Below, piece after piece: positions 16,708 to 23,726 of a DNA stretch of 42,437 bases. Every line of letters starts with the position of its first letter. The first letter of the stretch is position 1. Below the pieces are notes generated by a model. That model was given only the letters and a program-made list of their open reading frames with translations. It was not told the DNA's origin and did not search any database. The translations under genes and the position numbers were made by a program. The stretch spans positions 1 to 42,437 of the forward strand of contig DATIHR010000011.1 of assembly GCA_035480575.1 (NCBI GenBank), in the 5' to 3' direction. The DNA is from PMNU01 sp035480575. GTDB taxonomy: Bacteria; Patescibacteriota; Saccharimonadia; Saccharimonadales; UBA4665.

Positions 16708-17217
16708 CTAATACGTGGTAACCGATTCTGCTAGTGCGCGAAACGCGGCATCGGCATCGTGCTGCTGCAGTTCTTGGAAGGGGTCGCCACCCGCTTTCAT
16801 AAGGCGGCCGTTGTGTACAGCCGTTAAACTAATATTGCCAACGTTTGCCGAATAGTCATGCATATCGTATTGTGCAGACTCAACCAAATTGTCCCGAGGG
16901 ATAGTCACTTGCCCGCCCACACGGTAGCCTAGGCGCGAAGTTACCACCGCCAACCCGTTACCTGCCATAGACAGTAGTATGCGTTGTCCATACAAGCCCG
17001 CTGCTTCTGCATCGGCAGCTTCCGCTTCGTACAGCTGGTATACTTTAATGCCCGGATAGTCGATATACGAGCCGACCCTAGCCCTGGCGTCCACCACAGC
17101 TCCGTGGCGCGTCCGTGCCATAAGTGTTCGTCGGTAACCATCGCTAGCAATGGCTAGCCCTGGGAATATAGCACCATGTACGGGCGCGGCATTGCCCGTA
17201 AGCTCTCTTTGTATCAT
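16708..17217 (-). CDS. Uncharacterised protein
   Basis: 169 aa, soluble, no family recognised. Composition suggests an alpha/beta protein with a strand-rich middle (ARTRHGAVVDARARVGSYIDYPGIKVYQLYEAEAAD, in part) and a 'GxRILLSMAGNGLAVVTSRLGYRVGGQVTIPRD' stretch of strands. There is no signal peptide or membrane helix. It ends 40 bp upstream of tRNA-Ala(CGC) on the same strand. TATAAG sits 6 nt before the ATG, predicting a leaderless transcript. Confidence 0.65.
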   Translation of the reverse strand: MIQRELTGNAAPVHGAIFPGLAIASDGYRRTLMARTRHGAVVDARARVGSYIDYPGIKVYQLYEAEAADAEAAGLYGQRILLSMAGNGLAVVTSRLGYRVGGQVTIPRDNLVESAQYDMHDYSANVGNISLTAVHNGRLMKAGGDPFQELQQHDADAAFRALAESVTTY

Positions 17218-17223
17218 AAGATA

Positions 17224-17229
17224 CTTATA
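17224..17229 (-). promoter_or_regulatory. -10 element, predicted leaderless
   Basis: TATAAG on the minus strand ends 6 nt before the ATG at 17217. Confidence 0.45.
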
Positions 17230-17241
17230 TAACTACAAAAA

Positions 17242-17640
17242 CTATTTTTTCGCAATACTACCAGGCACTTTGTGGCCAATGTGTACCAGTTCCCAATTGG
17301 TAACTTTTATTTCCAAATCTTTGCCAAAACCCACGCCCTTGCCGCGCAGTGCCTTGCCATCGTCGTCTAATATAAGCTGGGCGGCACCATAATACAGCGC
17401 ACCCTTGGCCGAGCTACGGGGCGAATTTTGGCTTTGGTAGCTGCCGGTAGCAATACGGCCATCCAGCGTAAACCGCGCCATCATGTATGAACCTTCGGTG
17501 TTCGGGATACTTTCGGCAATCAGCTGATTACCCTTCCGGTACAAGGTTACGTAATGTTCAGTAAGCGGCAAGCTATCGCTCTTATCCGCATATATATAAC
17601 TGCTACGCCACACCCCCGAAAAATCATAATCGTTCGCCAT
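17242..17640 (-). CDS. Small beta-rich protein, paralogue of the gene at 18640
   Basis: 132 aa from the ATG at 17640, which lies 8 nt after AAGGAG (the ATG at 17646 is only 2 nt away). It opens with DFSGVWRSSYIYAD, followed by alternating strands: LYRKGNQLIAESIPNTEGSYMMARFTLDGRIATGSY, in part. This is shared with the 18640 product (FVGKWRCQYTY; YKRGSQLLFESVPNDEGSSLLVRMSVDGRVASGNW). The layout, a G-x-W near the N-terminus and about eight strands, resembles a lipocalin- or avidin-like barrel, but no family was identified. Confidence 0.7.
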   Translation of the reverse strand: MANDYDFSGVWRSSYIYADKSDSLPLTEHYVTLYRKGNQLIAESIPNTEGSYMMARFTLDGRIATGSYQSQNSPRSSAKGALYYGAAQLILDDDGKALRGKGVGFGKDLEIKVTNWELVHIGHKVPGSIAKK

Positions 17641-17772
17641 GATCATTGCTCCTTCTGTATCATTATTGTATCAGTAACGTCCTAACCATAGGTATTACAA
17701 TTTTCACTTTACTTGGATTCTACCTCTGTACGGGTCTTTACTCGTAGATGCAATCAGTCGTAGACTAAAACC

Positions 17773-17778
17773 TATTAA
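17773..17778 (+). promoter_or_regulatory. -10 element of the HAD gene, predicted leaderless
   Basis: TATTAA ends 6 nt before the ATG at 17785; no Shine-Dalgarno sequence is seen. Confidence 0.35.
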
Positions 17779-17784
17779 ACACCT

Positions 17785-18636
17785 ATGCCAGTAGCACCAT
17801 TTGACCCCACTAAGCCAGAAGGGTTCATCATTAGTAACCCCACCCACATTGCGCGCAAACTGCGCGCAATGGTTGCGGCCGGACCTCAAAAAATATACTA
17901 TTTGTTCGACTTTGACCGCACGCTTACAACCAGCAAATACACCGGCAGCGATGTTACCACCTGGCATATACTGCACGGGCTACTGCCCGAGGCCGGTAAA
18001 AAGCAAAGCGCCGCTATCCGCAGCAAGTACCTGGCTATGGAAGCTGGCGGCTTACTGTCGGTAAAGGATACGCTCGCGTGGTCGTCGTCCGAGTTAAAAC
18101 TGCACGGCACGCATGGCACAAACATTAAACAGCTAGAGGCAGCTGCGCGCACCATAGCCTTGCGCGATGGCGCCCGCACCCTATTTACAGCCTGTCAAAC
18201 GTACGATATCCCAACGGTCATATTATCGGCCGGGGTCAGTGATGTTATAGAAATCATCGCCGATGAACACCGCATTTCGCCCACTATTATTCTGTCTATC
18301 AAGCTTGTGACTGCCGCCGACGGCAGAGTTATTGGCTGGCAACGCGGCAGCATGGTGCACACCTTAAACAAGCGCGAAAAAGCCAACCGCAGGCTCGCAA
18401 GCTTACGCGCTGAACGGCCCTATACTGTACTTATTGGCGACACGCTAGAGGATGCCAACATGGCAGACGGCGATGACACCGTCCTGCGTATTCGCGTGTG
18501 CGATGTTTTAAAGGAGGACGAAGATAACCCGGTAGACTACTTACAGCAGAGTTTCCGGGCTGGCTACGACATGGTCGTAGAGGGTAACTTAGAGCCCGTC
18601 GTCGCCCTAACGCACTGGTTACATAACCAGCCCTAG
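17785..18636 (+). CDS. HAD-superfamily hydrolase, similar to cytosolic 5'-nucleotidase III type
   Basis: 283 aa. HAD motif I is DFDRTLT (about residues 42-48) with both aspartates, motif II is in TVILSAGVSD, and motif IV is IGDTLEDANMADGDD with its acidic pair. The spacing and the 'GD(S/T)LxDxxMADG' form of motif IV resemble the UMPH-1/cN-III pyrimidine nucleotidases, including a large helical cap between motifs I and II. A nucleotide or other phosphomonoester substrate is likely. It is flanked by the two paralogous small barrel-like genes on the opposite strand. Confidence 0.8.
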   Translation: MPVAPFDPTKPEGFIISNPTHIARKLRAMVAAGPQKIYYLFDFDRTLTTSKYTGSDVTTWHILHGLLPEAGKKQSAAIRSKYLAMEAGGLLSVKDTLAWSSSELKLHGTHGTNIKQLEAAARTIALRDGARTLFTACQTYDIPTVILSAGVSDVIEIIADEHRISPTIILSIKLVTAADGRVIGWQRGSMVHTLNKREKANRRLASLRAERPYTVLIGDTLEDANMADGDDTVLRIRVCDVLKEDEDNPVDYLQQSFRAGYDMVVEGNLEPVVALTHWLHNQP

Positions 18637-18639
18637 AAC

Positions 18640-19029
18640 TTAATCTATTTTATCCAGGCTAACCGTGCCGGTGTGCACACTGGCCTGCTTTAGGTCTTTA
18701 TCGTGCTGAACGCCCGCCCACTTGCCCGCCATGCGCTGGTTAGCTGCATCTACCTGCAACTGAAACGTACCAGTAAACATAGTCCCGTTATAGCTGCCGG
18801 TCGGCGAGGTATGTTCCTCCCAATTGCCCGAAGCAACCCTGCCATCTACCGACATACGAACCAACAAACTTGACCCTTCGTCGTTTGGCACGCTTTCAAA
18901 GAGCAGCTGGCTGCCGCGTTTGTAGGCTTGCAGTTCAAACTCGCCCGAATCGTGGCCATTATGCGCCAGGCTCGGGTAGGTGTACTGACAACGCCATTTG
19001 CCAACAAAACTATCGTTTGTGTTAGTCAT
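18640..19029 (-). CDS. Small beta-rich protein, paralogue of the gene at 17242
   Basis: 129 aa from the ATG at 19029, preceded at 5 nt by GGAG; the in-frame start at 19056 would add nine residues not shared with the paralogue. It has the FVGKWRCQYTYPS opening and the YKRGSQLLFESVPNDEG, VRMSVDGRVASGNWEEHTSP and GTFQLQVDAANQRMAGKW strands. No signal peptide. Unknown function. It is convergent with the HAD gene, 3 bp apart. Confidence 0.7.
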   Translation of the reverse strand: MTNTNDSFVGKWRCQYTYPSLAHNGHDSGEFELQAYKRGSQLLFESVPNDEGSSLLVRMSVDGRVASGNWEEHTSPTGSYNGTMFTGTFQLQVDAANQRMAGKWAGVQHDKDLKQASVHTGTVSLDKID

Positions 19030-19070
19030 GCCCACTCCAAATCCAATTTCTACCAATTATTCTATCATGG

Positions 19071-19076
19071 TATTAT
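19071..19076 (+). promoter_or_regulatory. -10 element, predicted leaderless
   Basis: TATTAT ends 8 nt before the ATG at 19085. Confidence 0.45.
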
Positions 19077-19084
19077 ATCTTCCC

Positions 19085-19723
19085 ATGCCCAATCTAAGCC
19101 CTATCGAATTTACCAACACACTATTGAAGCCGCTGCGTGCGGACCAAACCGCGTTCCATTTTATGGGGTTCGCGGGTGTCTACCCACCCGACCGGGAGCC
19201 ACATGCGGCGCTACGCCACGGCGGTGGTGATGCCGCAATAAAAAAATACATGCCGTTTCAAATAACCATGGGGCAAATTATACGGGAAAATGGCACAAGG
19301 ATAGAGCGGCTGCGTGTCGTGCCAGAACTTGGACAACCTAGCTACGACGGCGAGCACTACGACCAAAAAGATCTAGACGCCATTCTAGAAGAATCCGCCG
19401 GTGCAGCCAAGGAGGGCGTAGCCGTACGTACCATCGGGTTCGCGGCCTGCAGTAAAATACTCAAACAAGCCCCGCCCATATGTGCGGGGTACGCCCAACG
19501 GTATCTAGGCGGCGTAGACACGCACGACCCCAAAGCAAGCTTTTGGTCGATACGGCAAACTGCCAAAGACGGCAACGAAACCGTGCAAACTATAAACGTC
19601 ATGAACTACCAAAGCCACATATTTCAGGGCCACGAAATACACAGCCAACCATTAGAACCAGACCTTCTTGCATACGAAGCCCTAGTACGCACATTTTACA
19701 CCGACTACGCGACACCCTTGTAG
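19085..19723 (+). CDS. Uncharacterised protein
   Basis: 212 aa from the ATG at 19085. The frame is open further upstream (18998), but that part overlaps the gene on the other strand and lies before the -10 element. It is a soluble alpha/beta protein with no family recognised. A run SAGAAKEGVAVRTIGFAACSKILKQAPP contains one Cys, and MNYQSHIFQGHEIHSQPLEPDLLAYEALVRTFY ends the protein, with several histidines. Convergent with the MFS gene. Confidence 0.65.
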   Translation: MPNLSPIEFTNTLLKPLRADQTAFHFMGFAGVYPPDREPHAALRHGGGDAAIKKYMPFQITMGQIIRENGTRIERLRVVPELGQPSYDGEHYDQKDLDAILEESAGAAKEGVAVRTIGFAACSKILKQAPPICAGYAQRYLGGVDTHDPKASFWSIRQTAKDGNETVQTINVMNYQSHIFQGHEIHSQPLEPDLLAYEALVRTFYTDYATPL

Positions 19724-19753
19724 TTAAAAGTGCGCTTCATACGTTCTAAATAA

Positions 19754-20962
19754 TCAAACAGGGCTACGCTTTTTATAATTGCTCAGTATTCCAAAAATCA
19801 GCATCGCGGCAACTGCCGCAAAAATACAGAGTGCAATACCCAAAAAATACATAGACAATTTTCCAGATGTCGAAAAAGCACCGGCGAGCGGGGCAAGTAT
19901 AACGTACGGTAGCTTCTGCAATAGAGAAAGCGTAGATAAAGCCGTGGCCCGATGGGACGACGGCACTTCGTGCTGAATAGCATCATTGAGCCATGGCTCG
20001 ACTAAGCTATTGACAATAAATATCAACAGAAAGGCAATCAACCCTATCTTGCCGATTGGAAAGGATGCCAGCAAAAAGCCAGCGCCCATGCATAATGCAA
20101 GTAGCACGAGACCCTTCTTCTCACCAAAAAACCGACGCAATGCGCTCAATTGTGTTAACGCTACAATAGCAATGACGCCAGCTACCGCATTAATGACAGC
20201 TTGAGCATTAGCCTTATAGCCAAACATATCAAGTATCAATGGCTTAATGACTCCCAGGTCAAAAGCGTAGCCAATGCCCAGTACCACCAACGCCATAAAG
20301 GTATATAGCCACATATGACGTCGAAAAAGGTAGTGCATGCCGTCGATATTTTGGCGAACATAGCCTGTGACACTCAAGTCTTTTGTCTTTGTATGCACTT
20401 CCTTGAACGTAGAGGCGATTATCAGCGCTAAGAACGTGCCGACACCAGCCAGGATAAAAGGCAGACGAAATTGCACCACATACAACAGGCCACCAATTAA
20501 AACACTGGCGATCGTCACTGCGTGCATGATCTGAAACTTACGTGCAATCACTGCATCCCAAAGACCCGATTTGCCCTCGGCATCAAGACTGTCGTAAACA
20601 AGCGCGTCATCCGAGCCCGAAACAAGTGCCATACCGACTGTAAACATAACCATGCCTACTAGTATGTACCAATAGGCCTGGGCGAAACCCTGCACTAACC
20701 AGCCTGCACTCATAAGCAGCAAACCAAGCTGCAATTGGCGCTTGCGCCCCAACATATCAGCTAAAGCGCCCGAGGGTATTTCGGCGATCAACCCGACACC
20801 AAACACAAGCCCGTCTAAAATACCAATCTGACGATCGGACATATACAAACGGTAAAAATAAAGCCAACTGCCCGTAACAAACCACAAATTTGTTAGCGCG
20901 GTCAGTATGTATAGCTTTGTTACATTTTTAGTTGCAATCGACGGCACGGTTTTCTCCATCAT
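19754..20962 (-). CDS. MFS transporter
   Basis: 402 aa, about 12 hydrophobic helices. The MFS loop 2-3 motif is visible as GALADMLGRKRQ (about residues 64-75), with a charged central loop (STFKEVHTKTKDLS) between the two six-helix halves. MFS proteins exchange small molecules across the membrane; drug efflux or uptake cannot be told apart here. Its start lies about 20 bp after the T-run of a terminator preceded by a promoter and structured RNA (20983-21244), so expression could depend on read-through. There is no Shine-Dalgarno sequence. Confidence 0.9.
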   Translation of the reverse strand: MMEKTVPSIATKNVTKLYILTALTNLWFVTGSWLYFYRLYMSDRQIGILDGLVFGVGLIAEIPSGALADMLGRKRQLQLGLLLMSAGWLVQGFAQAYWYILVGMVMFTVGMALVSGSDDALVYDSLDAEGKSGLWDAVIARKFQIMHAVTIASVLIGGLLYVVQFRLPFILAGVGTFLALIIASTFKEVHTKTKDLSVTGYVRQNIDGMHYLFRRHMWLYTFMALVVLGIGYAFDLGVIKPLILDMFGYKANAQAVINAVAGVIAIVALTQLSALRRFFGEKKGLVLLALCMGAGFLLASFPIGKIGLIAFLLIFIVNSLVEPWLNDAIQHEVPSSHRATALSTLSLLQKLPYVILAPLAGAFSTSGKLSMYFLGIALCIFAAVAAMLIFGILSNYKKRSPV

Positions 20963-20990
20963 AGCAGATAGCCAATTAACAAAATAAAAA

Positions 20991-21010
20991 CCCGAGATTT
21001 GTTTCTCGGG
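20991..21010 (-). terminator. Intrinsic terminator upstream of the MFS gene
   Basis: CCCGAGA/TCTCGGG stem with a 6-nt loop; on the minus strand it is followed by TTTTTATTTT. Confidence 0.75.
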
Positions 21011-21110
21011 CTTTGTAGGACATTAAGATAACTTTTGACGATGATCCCGTGGATGATATTCGAGCTGTGTGAGCTCTTGGACGAGTCGGCCTTGCCCGAG
21101 GAGGCAATGC

Positions 21111-21116
21111 TATAAT
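21111..21116 (+). promoter_or_regulatory. Extended -10 TATAAT upstream of a 29-codon ORF
   Basis: TGCTATAAT is a perfect extended -10 on the plus strand, 9 nt before an ATG. It lies within the candidate RNA of the other strand, so the match could be incidental to an RNA stem. Confidence 0.35.
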
Positions 21117-21125
21117 GCGGTTAAG

Positions 21126-21215
21126 ATGTCAAGAAAAAGGTTGCCCGCAGAGCAGATAAGAAAAGAGCTCCTTAGGCAATTAACCGTTCGGAACTCTCTT
21201 CGTCTTAATGCTTAG
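21126..21215 (+). CDS. Possible 29-aa peptide
   Basis: 29 aa, highly basic and helical: MSRKRLPAEQIRKELLRQL followed by TVRNSLRLNA. It starts 9 nt after a perfect TATAAT, so it fits the leaderless pattern seen elsewhere. It could be a real small protein, the remnant start of a lost gene, or chance coding opposite the candidate RNA at 20983-21210. Low confidence. Confidence 0.25.
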   Translation: MSRKRLPAEQIRKELLRQLTVRNSLRLNA

Positions 21216-21244
21216 ATTGTAGCACATTCGTATCGTAATGACAA
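21216..21244 (-). promoter_or_regulatory. Consensus promoter of the candidate RNA
   Basis: On the minus strand TTGTCA (21239-21244) and TACAAT (21216-21221) are separated by exactly 17 nt, one of the two best promoters seen in the window. It points towards the MFS gene, away from the NUDIX gene. Confidence 0.7.
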
Positions 21245-21283
21245 TTCGTTCACGCGCACAGGAAGGCATAAGGAGTAGTTAGA

Positions 21284-21730
21284 ATGATAGAATCCAGAAA
21301 ATTTACAAGAGAAGGCAGAGAATGGGAAATCCCTGACGCTTTCTACCGCGTCTCAATCAAGGTAATTATCAAGGATGGTCACGATCGACTACTCGTCGTT
21401 CAGGATACAACTGATGGATCATGGGAAATACCGGGCGGCGGGCTTGATAATGGCGAAACCATAGAACAAGCCGCCAAGCGGGAAATTCGAGAAGAGCTGG
21501 GCGTAGAACTGGTTAAGTTTAGTGATGAGCCTGTAGCCATGACGCTAGGACTTCATCCTAATAACTACATGACATTGATGCTGTACTATCAGGGAGCTCT
21601 TTCTGGGCATGACTTCGCACCTGAAAGTAAGTTTAAGTCGCAATTTGTTGTAAAGGAAGAGTTCTTAAACCTTAAGATGATGGCTGACGAATTACCGATT
21701 AAACAACACACCGACAAAATTTGGCCGTAA
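21284..21730 (+). CDS. NUDIX hydrolase
   Basis: 148 aa. NUDIX box GGGLDNGETIEQAAKREIREELGV matches Gx5Ex7REUxEExGU with all catalytic acids, preceded by WEIPGGG and a VVQDTTDGS strand. This is a MutT-like single-domain protein; the substrate (oxidised nucleotide, nucleotide sugar or cap-like dinucleotide) is not determined. AAGGAG lies 9 nt before the ATG. It is divergent from the candidate RNA and MFS gene and convergent with tRNA-Ala(GGC). Confidence 0.9.
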   Translation: MIESRKFTREGREWEIPDAFYRVSIKVIIKDGHDRLLVVQDTTDGSWEIPGGGLDNGETIEQAAKREIREELGVELVKFSDEPVAMTLGLHPNNYMTLMLYYQGALSGHDFAPESKFKSQFVVKEEFLNLKMMADELPIKQHTDKIWP

Positions 21731-21773
21731 GTGTAAGTATGTATGAGTTTGCGATAACCAAACTTTTGGTACT

Positions 21774-21800
21774 AAAAAAATCTACAGTTGTATCTGTAGA
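21774..21800 (-). terminator. Terminator of tRNA-Ala(GGC)
   Basis: TCTACAG/CTGTAGA 7-bp stem with a 6-nt loop followed on the minus strand by seven T. It lies 14 nt after the tRNA CCA. Confidence 0.8.
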
Positions 21801-21814
21801 CTTTCAAATCATAC

Positions 21815-21891
21815 TGGTGGAGCATAGGAGACTCGAACTCCTGACCTCTACACTGCCAGTGTAGCGCTCTAGCCAACTGAGCTAATGCCCC
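21815..21891 (-). tRNA. tRNA-Ala(GGC)
   Basis: 77 nt with encoded CCA. Acceptor GGGGCAT/ATGCTCC with the G3-U70 pair; anticodon loop CTGGCAG gives GGC, reading GCC/GCU. T-arm GAGTTCGAGTCTC. Its first ten nt are also the last codons and stop of the upstream protein gene. Confidence 0.95.
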
Positions 21892-22568
21892 AAATGTTTA
21901 AAAAGCAGCTTAGCTATTATAGCCAACTCTTGCTGCACGTGCGTACCGGAGCACATTATAACACAAACGCCTCTATAGTCACTTCTTTTCGTTGGTTTAC
22001 CAGCAGTCCGTCGATCCACGTACGTTTTGTAAAAATGCTCCTTTGGGATACCTGTAACGATTGACCAGTACGCCTCTAGTACACATGGATCCTGATCCGC
22101 CCTACACTGAACGCGTGCACGAAGTGATTCGATTTGAATTGCATAGCACCTTTCAAGCAGTCCAATGTATATACCGATAATCTCAGGGCTTGAACTGCCG
22201 AGAGAAAGTCCTCGATAACTTCTCCACTTTGAACCTTCGCCTAAATAAAGCATGGCTAGAGCTGCCTTGAGCGTACTTATATTGCCTTCCTCAAAAATAT
22301 TTATATTTGCTGTCTCGATGCCAGCCAACATCGTTGCGTAGATTTCTTTATTGCGTACAACCGCTTTACCCCTGGCAATCTGCAAGTGGCGCGCGTTCAG
22401 TTCTTTAATTCGCTGCATATGACCTTCGGGCATTTCCACATCTTTACAGATATACGATAACGAGCTATTGGCAAGCACAAGGCCCAAATCATTCCGAATC
22501 TCACTAAAGGTAGCGCCTTGCGCGCGTAAATGTCTGATGCGCTCCTTTTGCAAATCTGAAAGTTTCAT
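21882..22568 (-). CDS. HTH protein with LAGLIDADG-like domain, ends inside tRNA-Ala
   Basis: 228 aa from the ATG at 22568 (an in-frame GTG two codons upstream is possible). The N-terminus has a resolvase-type helix-turn-helix: LQKERIRHLRAQGATFSEIRNDL. The middle reads AALAMLYLGEGSKWRSYRGLSLGSSSPEIIGIYIGLL, in part, resembling LAGLIDADG homing-endonuclease-type proteins of the form 'LYLGEGSK...NSDP'; the second half (VLEAYWSIVTGIPKEHFYKTYVD) fits. Such proteins occur singly in many bacteria; catalysis is not proven. The stop TAG is supplied by the tRNA 5' end. It may be a DNA-binding regulator or a homing-type selfish gene. Confidence 0.65.
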   Translation of the reverse strand: MKLSDLQKERIRHLRAQGATFSEIRNDLGLVLANSSLSYICKDVEMPEGHMQRIKELNARHLQIARGKAVVRNKEIYATMLAGIETANINIFEEGNISTLKAALAMLYLGEGSKWRSYRGLSLGSSSPEIIGIYIGLLERCYAIQIESLRARVQCRADQDPCVLEAYWSIVTGIPKEHFYKTYVDRRTAGKPTKRSDYRGVCVIMCSGTHVQQELAIIAKLLFKHLGH

Positions 22569-22638
22569 GGGCACATTAAAGCATAAGCTCGCCAGAGTTG
22601 GTAGGTGGGTGGAAAAAGAGTAACTATTCTTAACCTAG

Positions 22639-22664
22639 ATTCCGGCTCGGGGGCCGGAATGACG
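22639..22664. repeat. REP-like palindrome, left copy near corA
   Basis: ATTCCGGC (22639-22646) and GCCGGAAT (22653-22660) form a perfect 8-bp stem, followed by GACG. It is the inverted counterpart of the copy at 23661. Confidence 0.6.
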
Positions 22665-22685
22665 AAGGGTTAAAAGATAACGTCG

Positions 22686-23615
22686 TTAAAAAATGCGTTT
22701 TTTGCGGGCAATGGCGACAACCAGTATGTTCACGAGTACCACGAAAAGATTAAGGACAACAAACGCCCACGGCTCGTGCTGCAAGGGCAAGTTAATATTC
22801 ATGCCATACAAGCCGTAGAACATGCTTGGCAGCATGATTAACACGGTCACAATCGTTAGGATTTTAATGGTACGGTTTAGGTTGTTGCTACTAATGCTGG
22901 TGTACGCTTCGCGGATGTGGATAATGCTTTGCATGTTGCTGTTACAGGCTTCGATGCTTTGTTCGTTATTCAACAGCAAGTCCTCGACAATGTCTTGGTC
23001 CTCGGCAAATAACGGCATGTAACGGCCTAGTAGCAGGCGGCGGAGTGTGGCATTGGTGGGCATTAGGCTGCTTAAGAACTCGTTTAGTTCGTCCTCTATA
23101 ATCACAAAGTCAATGAAATCTTGGTTCGATATTTCGTGGCCCCTTAGGCGCGAACGGATAAGTTTAATCTGCTTGCTGGTGCGAGAAATAAAGCTGTCGT
23201 ACTGCTCGGATATTTGCTGCAAAATAAGCAAAATAAGCTTGGCGCGCTGGGTAGTCGCAAACGAAATCTTACCGCTCATAAAGCCACCAAGGGCCGGAAT
23301 GCGCACCTGTGCAATGGTAACAACGAGCTCGCCGCTAAACACAAACAACAGTGGCGTCGTGCCCATGTCGCCTTCGTCGGTTTTGTAGGCAAAGCGCACA
23401 AATATGTAGCTTTGCTCGCCTTCTTTTTCTAGGCGGGGCATTTCGTCTTCGTCCAGGGCGTCTTGCAAGTGGCCTTCCGTAAGGTTAAAACGCTGTACTA
23501 GCAGGTCTATTTCTTTTTGGCTCGGCGCCTCTACATATACCCAACAGCCTGGTTTGTAATCGTCTAGTTCTTGCACCTGCGTGCTGCGCAGGCTTTTAAA
23601 AAAGTATTTGATCAT
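22686..23615 (-). CDS. corA: CorA-type magnesium/divalent cation transporter
   Basis: 309 aa, typical length. The long N-terminal cytoplasmic domain is followed by two C-terminal membrane helices (about 250-269 and 283-303), with the signature YGMN at 270-273 at the end of the first helix. CorA forms pentameric Mg2+ channels. The long stalk helix region is visible before the first helix. The gene stands alone between two inverted REP-like palindromes. A functional or substrate variant (Co2+, Ni2+, Zn2+) is possible. Confidence 0.95.
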   Translation of the reverse strand: MIKYFFKSLRSTQVQELDDYKPGCWVYVEAPSQKEIDLLVQRFNLTEGHLQDALDEDEMPRLEKEGEQSYIFVRFAYKTDEGDMGTTPLLFVFSGELVVTIAQVRIPALGGFMSGKISFATTQRAKLILLILQQISEQYDSFISRTSKQIKLIRSRLRGHEISNQDFIDFVIIEDELNEFLSSLMPTNATLRRLLLGRYMPLFAEDQDIVEDLLLNNEQSIEACNSNMQSIIHIREAYTSISSNNLNRTIKILTIVTVLIMLPSMFYGLYGMNINLPLQHEPWAFVVLNLFVVLVNILVVAIARKKRIF

Positions 23616-23660
23616 AGCGTTTTTGTAACTCTTACCTAACTAGCAGTATACTCCGTAGAT

Positions 23661-23689
23661 GTCATTCCGGCGAAGGCCGGAATCCAATC
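23661..23689. repeat. REP-like palindrome, right copy near corA
   Basis: GTCATTCCGGC ... GCCGGAATCCAATC with an 8-bp perfect stem (23664-23671 with 23676-23683) and GAAG loop. The same core in inverted orientation is at 22639, and a degenerate inverted partner lies at 23737. Confidence 0.65.
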
Positions 23690-23726
23690 AATATCATTCC
23701 TACAGCGTAAATATAGAAGGACTCTT

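Larger units (their letters stand above)
20983..21210 (-). ncRNA. Candidate structured small RNA or MFS leader/attenuator
   Basis: A consensus promoter (21216-21244, minus strand) predicts a start near 21209-21210. The RNA would end at a terminator: 7-bp stem 20991-20997/21004-21010 followed by TTTTTATTTTG. Its first 8 nt (21203-21210) pair perfectly with 21021-21028 just before the terminator, closing the molecule. Inside, 21180-21186 pairs with 21118-21124, and two small hairpins form at 21062-21076 and 21092-21107. Closed ends plus terminator resemble regulatory RNAs such as 6S RNA, but no known family signature was recognised. The MFS gene directly downstream makes an attenuating leader equally possible. 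Confidence 0.5.
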
